This document shows, in pieces, positions 9,101 through 16,430 of a stretch of DNA of 64,000 bases. The notes under the pieces were generated by a model. That model had not been told where the DNA came from, did no database searches, and worked only from the letters and a program-made list of their open reading frames with translations. The position numbers and the translations under genes are program-made. The first letter of the stretch is position 1. Every line of letters begins with the position of its first letter. The stretch is taken from positions 186,001 through 250,000 of the forward strand of contig CAZCSV010000004.1 of NCBI GenBank assembly GCA_964501535.1, given 5' to 3'. Origin of the DNA: FEN-1279 sp964501535 (GTDB lineage Bacteria > Bacteroidota > Ignavibacteria > Tepidaquicellales > Tepidaquicellaceae).

Positions 9101-9922
9101 ATGGAAAACATTTACAACAAAATAACCGAATCTATAAACAGCAACAAGCCGGCATGGCTGGTAACCGTGACGAACGTAACCGGTTCGACGCCTGCATCAA
9201 TAGGAATGAAGATGCTGGTATATTCCGACGGTACTATAACGGGTACAATTGGCGGTGGTGAGATAGAGAAAAAAGTGATAGACAAGATAATCAGTACACA
9301 TCCCGACAAAATCGGGAAATGGAGTTTTGATCTCGGAATGGATTCAGGCACTGGAGAGCACACTGATATGGTATGCGGGGGCGGGCAGGAAGTGATAGTG
9401 GAGCCTCTTATTTTGGGTTCACCGCTTTATATCATAGGTGGCGGGCATTGCGGGATGGCACTGAGCAATCTTGCAAGCAAAACAGGATTTCTTATAACGG
9501 TAATAGACAACCGGGAAGAATGGTCGAACAAAGCAAAACATCCGAATGCTGTGAATACAATCTGCTGTGATTATTCGAATATCAAAGAGAACGTGGTTTT
9601 CTCCGAAAACGGTTTTATAGTGATTATGACTCACGGTCATCTGCACGATGCACTTGTACTTGAGCAATTAATAGGAGGAGACTATAAATATTTAGGAATG
9701 ATAGGGAGTAAAAGGAAAGTAAAATCAGTACTGGAAGATTTAATCAGGAAAGGAATCCCAGAAGAAAAGGTTAAAAATATTTTTTCTCCGATAGGGATAG
9801 ATATATTAACGCACAAACCCGACGAGATTGCGGTGAGCATAGTTGCTCAAATGATAGCCGTCAAGAACAACAAAAGAGGAATCGTATTCAATCAGAATCC
9901 GTTAAGGGCAGAAAACGGTTAG
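9101..9922 (+). CDS. xdhC: XdhC/CoxI-family molybdoenzyme maturation protein
   Basis: 273 residues with two recognisable parts: an N-terminal XdhC/CoxI domain (VTNVTGSTPASIGMKMLV, GTIGGGEIE, CGGGQEV) and a C-terminal Rossmann-like domain starting near GGGHCGMAL. XdhC proteins bind molybdenum cofactor and help install the sulfido ligand before insertion into xanthine-dehydrogenase-type apoenzymes. The gene is 54 bases after the MocA-like gene on the same strand and is probably the last gene of the purine cluster; no convincing terminator was seen after it. Confidence 0.88.
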   Translation: MENIYNKITESINSNKPAWLVTVTNVTGSTPASIGMKMLVYSDGTITGTIGGGEIEKKVIDKIISTHPDKIGKWSFDLGMDSGTGEHTDMVCGGGQEVIVEPLILGSPLYIIGGGHCGMALSNLASKTGFLITVIDNREEWSNKAKHPNAVNTICCDYSNIKENVVFSENGFIVIMTHGHLHDALVLEQLIGGDYKYLGMIGSKRKVKSVLEDLIRKGIPEEKVKNIFSPIGIDILTHKPDEIAVSIVAQMIAVKNNKRGIVFNQNPLRAENG

Positions 9923-9997
9923 CATAAAGGTTGGTCGAAATCTGATTATATGTAACCATTTTTAAATTAACTTTTTAATCAGTAAAAAATAAAATAT

Positions 9998-10534
9998 ATG
10001 TACAAATTATTTTTTTCATTATTGCTGCTTGTGTTTGCTTCGTGTTCCACCTCACAAACAGGGATTCAATGGAGTTCTCTTTCATATATGTATGAATCGG
10101 GACCATTACCGCCGAAGTATCAGTACAGTTATACGGTTACACTCAACACAAAGTGCGAGGGCATTGTGGTAGCATTTATAGGAGCAGACCCTTCGAATCC
10201 TTCGTTGACTTACGAATTCAAGTTTTCCAAGGACAGCATTGACATACTGGATAAAGCAGTGAAAGAGAGTAAAATACTGGAAGAGGATATAGAGAAATTG
10301 CCCGAAGGGGAACATCCAATTGGCGGGCCTTTAGAGAAAATTCGTGTAGTATTGGTGGAAGACAATCCCAATTTAGACCGTCCGCCACGTGTAAAAGAAT
10401 CACCTTATTTTCCGGTTGAAAAATACAAGGCAGGTTTGCAAAAACTATACGAGACCGTAGTAATTTTTGTTCCCAAGAAAATATGGGATGATTTTGAGGC
10501 GAAGAAACAGGAATATCAGTCAAAACAGGAATAG
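9998..10534 (+). CDS. Putative lipoprotein, function unknown
   Basis: 178 residues. The N-terminus MYKLFFSLLLLVFASCS is a short hydrophobic signal ending in a cysteine, so a lipid-anchored envelope protein is likely although the lipobox is loose. The mature part has no repeat or motif I recognise; it is mixed alpha/beta and rather charged at its end. It is 75 bases downstream of xdhC on the same strand, and it is unclear whether it belongs to that transcript. The 3' end is followed by a terminator that overlaps the convergent cysS gene. Confidence 0.7.
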   Translation: MYKLFFSLLLLVFASCSTSQTGIQWSSLSYMYESGPLPPKYQYSYTVTLNTKCEGIVVAFIGADPSNPSLTYEFKFSKDSIDILDKAVKESKILEEDIEKLPEGEHPIGGPLEKIRVVLVEDNPNLDRPPRVKESPYFPVEKYKAGLQKLYETVVIFVPKKIWDDFEAKKQEYQSKQE

Positions 10535-10618
10535 ATAAGAATCAAAAAAGGGACTAATAACAGGAATATATCATAAGAAACGAAATTTAATTAAGAATGA
10601 TTTTCAACAAGGATAAGT

Positions 10619-10645
10619 AAACTATGTATTTTGTCATAGTTTTTT
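10619..10645 (+). terminator. Intrinsic terminator of the lipoprotein gene, overlapping the 3' end of cysS
   Basis: AAACTATG at 10619-10626 pairs with CATAGTTT at 10635-10642 around an 8-base loop and runs into six T. The right arm overlaps the stop codon and last codons of cysS on the other strand. The stem is AT-rich, so strength is uncertain. Confidence 0.5.
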
Positions 10646-12049
10646 AATGTCGTATTCACCTCCTTTTACATCGACTATCTCGTATCCTTTTTCTTTCATC
10701 CGGTTACGCAGTTCATCAGCGAGCTTGAAGTCTTTGTTCTTTTTGGCAATTTTTCTTTTCTCCGCGAGGTCAATAATTTCTTCAGGAATTTCCAAATTCT
10801 TTTTTAACGCCTGAACATTATTCAAATCCAATCCGAAAATTTTATCGACCACGTTGGCGAGCAGAATTTTTTCCGAGGGGTTCAAATTATTATCTTTCAG
10901 CATTTCCCAGGTAAGAGCGAGACCTTCACTGGCGTTCAGGTCATTATTGATGCAATCTATGAATTTATCCAGATACTTTCCTGTCCTTGCGATTTCGATG
11001 ACATCTGAATCTTCGAGTAACAATTTGGTTTCCGCGATTCGAAGTTTAAGTTTACTGAAGCCGTTTTTTGCCGCGTCAAGATTTTCGAAGGAGAACTTGA
11101 TTTTTTTTCTATAGTGGGTCATCAGGAGGAAGTACCTGAAATCAAGCGGCGAGTAACCTTTATCAATAAGAGTTTGGAGCCGCAAGAACTCACCGGCAGA
11201 TTTTGACATCTTTCCTTTTTCTTCGATAAGGAACTCACCGTGGAGCCAATAGTTGACGAATTTCTTGCCCGTACATGCTTCCGCCTGAGCGATTTCGTTT
11301 GTATGGTGGATAGGGATATGGTCGACGCCGCCGCAATGAATGTCAAAAGTATCCCCGAGGTATTTCCGGCTCATAGCGGAGCATTCTATATGCCAGCCGG
11401 GGAAGCCCGTGCCCCACGGGGATTTCCACTCCATCTGTCTTTTTTCATTTTTTTGCGAGAATTTCCATAGTGCAAAATCGGTTTTATTTTTTTTCTCGCT
11501 TGAAAACTCTATTCGTTTTCCTTCTTCAAGTCCTTCGATATCGAGTTTTGCGAGTTTGCCGTAATCGGAAAATTTGCTTGTATCGTAATAAACCCCGTCG
11601 CTTGTTATATAGGTATATCCCTTATCTTCCAGGCATTTAATCATATCGATTTGTTCCCGGATATTATCCGTTGCTTTGCAATAAATCGTTGGAGGTATAA
11701 TATTCAAAAGCGAGATATCATTCATAAAAGCGTTGGTATAAAAGTCGGCAATTTCCCAGACGGTTTTACCTTCTCTTGAAGAGCCCTTTTCCATTTTATC
11801 TTCGCCCTCATCGTCATCGGAGACGAGGTGGCCGACATCCGTAATATTCACAACATGTTTGACATTATAGCCGTTATAGAGCAATACTCTTTTCAGAATA
11901 TCCTCGAAGAAGTATGCCCGCAGGTTACCGATGTGGGCGTAATTATATACGGTCGGACCGCAGCAATACATTTTTGCGATACCCGGTTCAATCGGATTAA
12001 ATTTTTCTTTTTTACGGGTTAATGTATTATATAATATCAAATTTTTCAT
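10634..12049 (-). CDS. cysS: Cysteinyl-tRNA synthetase
   Basis: 471 residues, normal length for class Ia CysRS. The HIGH-type signature is HIGN at 39-42 and the KMSKS loop is at 280-284. The zinc site expected for CysRS is visible as C30, C223, H248 and E252 (WHIECSAMS and HHTNEIAQ). It charges tRNA-Cys with cysteine in the cytoplasm. The gene stands alone on the reverse strand between a lipoprotein gene and a divergent SIMPL-domain gene. No unusual feature apart from the opposing terminator embedded at its 3' end. Confidence 0.97.
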   Translation of the reverse strand: MKNLILYNTLTRKKEKFNPIEPGIAKMYCCGPTVYNYAHIGNLRAYFFEDILKRVLLYNGYNVKHVVNITDVGHLVSDDDEGEDKMEKGSSREGKTVWEIADFYTNAFMNDISLLNIIPPTIYCKATDNIREQIDMIKCLEDKGYTYITSDGVYYDTSKFSDYGKLAKLDIEGLEEGKRIEFSSEKKNKTDFALWKFSQKNEKRQMEWKSPWGTGFPGWHIECSAMSRKYLGDTFDIHCGGVDHIPIHHTNEIAQAEACTGKKFVNYWLHGEFLIEEKGKMSKSAGEFLRLQTLIDKGYSPLDFRYFLLMTHYRKKIKFSFENLDAAKNGFSKLKLRIAETKLLLEDSDVIEIARTGKYLDKFIDCINNDLNASEGLALTWEMLKDNNLNPSEKILLANVVDKIFGLDLNNVQALKKNLEIPEEIIDLAEKRKIAKKNKDFKLADELRNRMKEKGYEIVDVKGGEYDIKKL

Positions 12050-12130
12050 ACTTCAAATTAAGATTATTTAATTTTAAAATAAATTCAAAAACTATTTATT
12101 TTACGGTAAATAAGGAAATTTGCGATAAGG

Positions 12131-12168
12131 AAACTTAATTGTATTTTATTAGTATAAACGTTAAGTTT
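12131..12168. repeat. Inverted repeat in the cysS / SIMPL divergent intergenic region
   Basis: AAACTTAA (12131-12138) and TTAAGTTT (12161-12168) form a perfect 8-bp inverted repeat separated by 22 bases, between two divergent starts. It could be an operator or a chance match in AT-rich DNA. Confidence 0.3.
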
Positions 12169-12190
12169 AAAACAAATAAAACCAACCAAT

Positions 12191-12961
12191 ATGGAAAATC
12201 AGTCTAGAGACGGCTATTCTGCTCTTGCGATAATACTTGCACTGGGTTTAATCATTGCGGCTTTCATTATTTCAAACACGTGGAAAAAGGTTTCGAGGGG
12301 TAATGTAACCATAACCGTTACGGGGTCGGCATCGAAAGATATAAAATCCGACCTTGGGATATGGGACGGTTCATTTTCGAACGAATCCGCTGTATTAACC
12401 GATGCTTACGCAAAGCTTAAGGAGAGCAACAGAAAAGTAAAGGAATATTTGATTTCGAAGGGATACACGGAAGACAAGATAAAATTTTCCGCTATCAGCA
12501 CGACCACTTTATACGAAAGCAAGCAGCAATCTTCTTACGACTACGAATACAGTGGGAAGAAGACTTCGACAGGGGGGAAGGTAATCGGTTACAGGCTTAT
12601 GCAAGGTGTCTCGGTTGAATCACAGGATGTAGATAAGATAGATTTGCTTTCGAGGGAAGTGACGGAATTAATAAATCAGGGAGTTGAAATAAACTCCAAT
12701 CCTCCGAGGTATTTATACACGAAGATAGGTGATTTGAAGATTGAGATGATAGGACTTGCAACTCAGGATGCAAAAAACCGTGCAGAGCAGATAGCACAGA
12801 GCACTGACAACAAGGTAGGAGAAGTCCGTTCGTCGAAGACGGGTGTAATGCAGATAAATGCAAAGAACGAATCGCAGGTATCCGATTACGGGGTAAACGA
12901 TAACTCTTCGCTCGAGAAGACAATTACTTCGGTAGTGAATATCAGTTTCTCGATAGAATAA
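12191..12961 (+). CDS. SIMPL (DUF541) domain envelope protein
   Basis: 256 residues. A single N-terminal membrane segment (about residues 10-28, ALAIILALGLIIAAFIISNT) is followed by a SIMPL/DUF541 domain: ITVTGSASKDIKSDL at the beginning, YRLMQGVSVES in the middle, and a closing beta strand TSVVNISFSIE. SIMPL proteins form periplasmic beta-rich oligomers of poorly defined role, several linked to oxidative or signalling stress. It is divergent from cysS and convergent with the adenine deaminase gene, hence probably monocistronic. Confidence 0.85.
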   Translation: MENQSRDGYSALAIILALGLIIAAFIISNTWKKVSRGNVTITVTGSASKDIKSDLGIWDGSFSNESAVLTDAYAKLKESNRKVKEYLISKGYTEDKIKFSAISTTTLYESKQQSSYDYEYSGKKTSTGGKVIGYRLMQGVSVESQDVDKIDLLSREVTELINQGVEINSNPPRYLYTKIGDLKIEMIGLATQDAKNRAEQIAQSTDNKVGEVRSSKTGVMQINAKNESQVSDYGVNDNSSLEKTITSVVNISFSIE

Positions 12962-13056
12962 AATTGTATTCCGGGTTTAGGGAAAAGAAGTTTATATCTC
13001 CGCCTGCTGTATATAACTTTTATATCCATAAAACCCATACAACGGGCAGTAATGAA

Positions 13057-14691
13057 TCAGTCAGTTATACTGCTGTCTACGAATTTAAAACTGTTTCCAT
13101 CGAACAGGCCTTTATCGCTCAATTTCAGTGCGGGGATTACGAGCAAAGCCATAAAAGACAGTGTCATAAACGGTGCAGAGAGTTTAGTACCGAGAGCTTT
13201 TGCAAGTCTGTCTAATTTCAGATATTTTCCGGCAACCAGATAAGCATCATCATTTGACATTATTCCGGCGACCGGCAGAGGCAGGACATCCGTTTTACCG
13301 TTATCAGCAATGCTGATTCCTCCCTTGCATTCAATGATTGCATTTACAGCATCACATAAATCTTTATCATTGGTTCCTACCGCTATAATGTTATGGGAGT
13401 CGTGACCCACGCAGGAAGCTAGGGCACCCTTTTTCAGGTTAAAATTCTTTATAAAAGATAATGCGGGTTTTGAGTTTCCGTACCGGTTTATCACGGTAAT
13501 TTTAAGAATATCTCTTTCGGTATCGGCAACTATAAGACCATTTTCCACTTTAGGCTGAACGTCAATTTCGTTTGTAATCAGTTGTCCGTCGAGGGCTTCC
13601 ATAACTCTTATTTTATTTCCCAGGTATTTCACTTCAAAGTCTTCGACGGTTTTCTTTGGGGTGTTGAAATTATTTATTGGTTCTTCGTTTACCGGGTTTA
13701 TAAGGCTCTTTCCGTTTTCGGCGACAAGTTCTCCGTTTATGTATGTTTTAAGTATGTTAAGTTCATTTGGGTTATCCACTACGATAAAGTCGGCGAAGTC
13801 ATTTATCTGCAGAAGACCCACATCAAGATTATAATGCCTGACGGCATTTACGCAGGAACACCGAAGGACATCAAAGATATTATAACCATGTTTTAGAGAG
13901 CGTTTAAAAATGTCATCGATGTGGCACTCGACGAGGTTATCGGGATGCTTGTCGTCACTGCAAAACATAACGGAATCGGTATATTCCGGAATCAAGGAGC
14001 GTAGGGTTTCATAATTTTTGGCGGCAGAACCTTCGCGGATTAATATTTTCATTCCGTTCCTGATTTTTTCGAGTGCTTCGTCCAGCGTAAAGCATTCGTG
14101 GTCGGTGGAAATCCCGGCTTTGATATATTTAATTAATTCTTCGCCTTTAAGACCGGGTGCGTGACCGTCGATTGGTTTTCCGTATTTTTTTGCTATTTCG
14201 ATTTTCTTCATAACGGACGTGTCGTTGAAAATTACGCCGGGGAAGTTCATCATTTCGCTTAAATACTTCAGATTATCCTCACGAAAAAGTTTCTCGATAT
14301 CATCGGGCGTGATTTCCGCACCCGATGTTTCGAATGCGGTTGCAGGTACGCACGAAGGAGCGCCGAAATAAAATTTAAAAGGAACTTTCTTTCCGTTATT
14401 AATCATAAAACGGACGCCGTTTATGCCGAGCACGTTCGCGATTTCGTGCGGGTCAGAGACGGTTGCGACGGTTCCGTGGACAACTGCGAGGCGTGCGAAC
14501 TCAGACGGAATAAGCATTGAGCTTTCAACGTGAATATGCGCATCTATGAAACCCGGCATAATATAATTATTGTATTCGTTCGAATCTTCGGAAATGTTTT
14601 TGATTATTCCGTTTGATATTTCTATGGTACCCGAAAATATTTTTCTTTTAATCGGGTCTACTATGTTGCCCGAAATATTAAATGATTCCAT
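13057..14691 (-). CDS. ade: Adenine deaminase
   Basis: 544 residues, typical for the amidohydrolase-type adenine deaminase. The metal-binding motif is GFIDAHIHVESS (H52, H54, E56), followed by VSDPHEIANVLG and the later GISTDHECFT, FCSDDKHPD and VGHDSHNI motifs of this family. It converts adenine to hypoxanthine and ammonia. It starts one base after the stop of the class D beta-lactamase gene, so it is translated from the same message. It could feed hypoxanthine/xanthine into the purine cluster 3-13 kb away, an inference from proximity only. Confidence 0.95.
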   Translation of the reverse strand: MESFNISGNIVDPIKRKIFSGTIEISNGIIKNISEDSNEYNNYIMPGFIDAHIHVESSMLIPSEFARLAVVHGTVATVSDPHEIANVLGINGVRFMINNGKKVPFKFYFGAPSCVPATAFETSGAEITPDDIEKLFREDNLKYLSEMMNFPGVIFNDTSVMKKIEIAKKYGKPIDGHAPGLKGEELIKYIKAGISTDHECFTLDEALEKIRNGMKILIREGSAAKNYETLRSLIPEYTDSVMFCSDDKHPDNLVECHIDDIFKRSLKHGYNIFDVLRCSCVNAVRHYNLDVGLLQINDFADFIVVDNPNELNILKTYINGELVAENGKSLINPVNEEPINNFNTPKKTVEDFEVKYLGNKIRVMEALDGQLITNEIDVQPKVENGLIVADTERDILKITVINRYGNSKPALSFIKNFNLKKGALASCVGHDSHNIIAVGTNDKDLCDAVNAIIECKGGISIADNGKTDVLPLPVAGIMSNDDAYLVAGKYLKLDRLAKALGTKLSAPFMTLSFMALLVIPALKLSDKGLFDGNSFKFVDSSITD

Positions 14692-14692
14692 A

Positions 14693-15538
14693 TTACATTA
14701 ATTTTATACTTTTTAAAATATTGTATGTTATTTCTTTTGCAATAATTCCGTTTACTTTTTTCTTAGAAATGATATTGGCGGCGAAAATGTAAGTATTGTT
14801 TTTGTTTTCCAGATAGCCGACAAACCAGCCGATGGAATAATTTTCCTTCTTATTTATGCTCGAGCCGGTTTTTCCTCTCATAACCGAGGTATCGGTTTTA
14901 TCGAGTATCATAATATCTTTAACTATTTCAAATGTTCTTTTTGAAAACGGAAGCTTATCATAATACAATTCGGTAAGAAATCCGACCTGTTCGTCAGCCG
15001 ATATAGCTATTGAGTTCATCAGCCAGAATTTATCGAGCCCGCCGGAGATATCAATATTCCCGTAGTTCATTTTCTGCACATAGTATTTCATTTTCTCTTC
15101 GCCGATTCTTCTTGCGAGTTCTCTGTAATACCAAACAACCGAGTTGGCAAAAGCGGTTTTCAGGGTATGGTCTTTATTCCACGAATCCATCCACTGTTTG
15201 GTTCCGTCCCATTTCAAAGAAAAATTTTCGTCTGTTGCAATTCCTGTTTCGAGGGCGATAAGGGAATTCGGAATTTTAAATGTCGAGCAGGGCGAATATC
15301 TTTTTTTGCACTGTTCCGAGTTGTATCTTTTGTAATAGTTATTTGTAACGTCAAAGAGAACGAATGCTCCGGAATACTCACCGAAAAAATTCGATAAATC
15401 GATTTCATAATTTTCGGGATTTTTCAGAGAAATATTTGTGTCGTTATCTTTTTTCGGATTTTGCGGTAAGTCGCTTTTCTTATTGCAGCCGGTAAACAGC
15501 AGAACCGTCAGAGTTGATAAAATTAATATTTTTTTCAT
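14693..15538 (-). CDS. Class D (OXA-type) beta-lactamase, predicted lipoprotein
   Basis: 281 residues. Every class D hallmark is visible: the catalytic STFK tetrad S85-K88, SVV at 133-135, YGN at 159-161, the conserved tryptophan W172, and KTG at 223-225 followed by the GWFVGYLE strand. The signal sequence MKKILILSTLTVLLFTGC ends in a lipobox cysteine, so the enzyme is probably lipid-anchored in the periplasm. It would hydrolyse beta-lactams, though a penicillin-sensing or housekeeping role cannot be ruled out for an environmental member. It is 21 bases after a TauE/SafE gene and one base before ade; base composition resembles its neighbours, giving no sign of recent transfer. Confidence 0.93.
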   Translation of the reverse strand: MKKILILSTLTVLLFTGCNKKSDLPQNPKKDNDTNISLKNPENYEIDLSNFFGEYSGAFVLFDVTNNYYKRYNSEQCKKRYSPCSTFKIPNSLIALETGIATDENFSLKWDGTKQWMDSWNKDHTLKTAFANSVVWYYRELARRIGEEKMKYYVQKMNYGNIDISGGLDKFWLMNSIAISADEQVGFLTELYYDKLPFSKRTFEIVKDIMILDKTDTSVMRGKTGSSINKKENYSIGWFVGYLENKNNTYIFAANIISKKKVNGIIAKEITYNILKSIKLM

Positions 15539-15559
15539 GGAAATATAAGCTAAGCTTAT

Positions 15560-16294
15560 TTATTTACAGCAAGGCGGTTTTTTTTCTTCCGTTTCCTTGT
15601 CGAACATCTTTTGTATTTTTTCCGTCTTCGGACTTATGTAGGGAATGCCGAGACTCAATCCGCGGAGGATAAACAAGACGGCAATCAACCCCGCAAAATA
15701 AGGGATAACTTTAGAAAGCTTTTGTCTCACCTGTACGTTGACGAAATTTCCCGCGAGTGCGGTACCGAACATTACCGGAATTGTACCAATCCCGAAAAGA
15801 GTCATATAGAAAATTCCGCCGAGAACCTCTCCCGTAAGAAGAGCTCCTGCCAGTCCGACGTATACGAATCCGCACGGAAGGAATCCGTTTAGAATACCTA
15901 TAAAAAAGAGGGAGCCGACGGAGCCTTTTTTAAAAAGCGAGCCGAAATAGGATTTTATCTTCGACGTAAAATTTATAAAAGATAATTTATCCGATATTTT
16001 TATTTTAAATTTCGGAGGTAAAATCACAATCAGCAATATAATCACGCCGGTAGCGATTGTAACGCCCTGCTGGAACTCAATGCTGATGAAGGAAAAGCTT
16101 TTTCCGAGCATTCCGAAAATCAAACCGAAGAACGAATAGGTAATAACTCTTCCGAAATTATAGAGCATTCTTCCGAAGTAAAAAGAAAGGCTTCTGAATG
16201 AGCCGGAAGGCAGAGCAAGCGCAATAGGACCGCACATTCCGATACAGTGAAGACTTCCGAAGAAACCGATTATTAATCCTTCCCAGATGTACAA
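15560..16294 (-). CDS. TauE/SafE (UreH-like) membrane protein
   Basis: 244 residues with about six membrane segments. The N-terminus GSLHCIGMCGPIALALP is the signature of the small cysteine-containing 'sulfite exporter TauE/SafE' group (PF13386-like), which in Bacteroidota often accompanies cytochrome cbb3 oxidase assembly genes and is thought to move or sense metal ions. The tail ends in PPCCK, a possible metal ligand pair. No oxidase gene is nearby here; instead it heads a reverse-strand operon with the beta-lactamase and ade. Function is therefore uncertain. Confidence 0.8.
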   Translation of the reverse strand: MYIWEGLIIGFFGSLHCIGMCGPIALALPSGSFRSLSFYFGRMLYNFGRVITYSFFGLIFGMLGKSFSFISIEFQQGVTIATGVIILLIVILPPKFKIKISDKLSFINFTSKIKSYFGSLFKKGSVGSLFFIGILNGFLPCGFVYVGLAGALLTGEVLGGIFYMTLFGIGTIPVMFGTALAGNFVNVQVRQKLSKVIPYFAGLIAVLFILRGLSLGIPYISPKTEKIQKMFDKETEEKKPPCCK

Positions 16295-16376
16295 GATAAA
16301 AAAATTTATTTAATGCTAAATTAACAAACCTGATTTAAGAGGTCAACGTAAAAAGGTATTTACATCGCTAAAAAAT

Positions 16377-16411
16377 AAAAAGATTTCTGTCAGTGCGGCA
16401 GAAATCTTTTT
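16377..16411 (-). terminator. Intrinsic terminator of the YCF48-repeat T9SS gene
   Basis: A perfect 13-bp stem (16377-16389 with 16399-16411) around a 9-base loop. Its left arm begins with A-runs that become a T-run on the minus strand, 20 bases past the stop of the reverse gene at 16431. A-rich and T-rich ends on both sides would let it work in either direction. Confidence 0.85.
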
Positions 16412-16430
16412 AAAAATATTTAACGATTTT

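Noticed and set aside
9942..9982. CTGATTA/TAATCAG hairpin after xdhC
   Set aside because: Large loop and no T-run; too weak to call a terminator or riboswitch.
14693..15538. BlaR1-type sensor instead of beta-lactamase
   Set aside because: BlaR1 has a large N-terminal membrane metallopeptidase part, absent here; only a lipoprotein signal precedes the class D domain.
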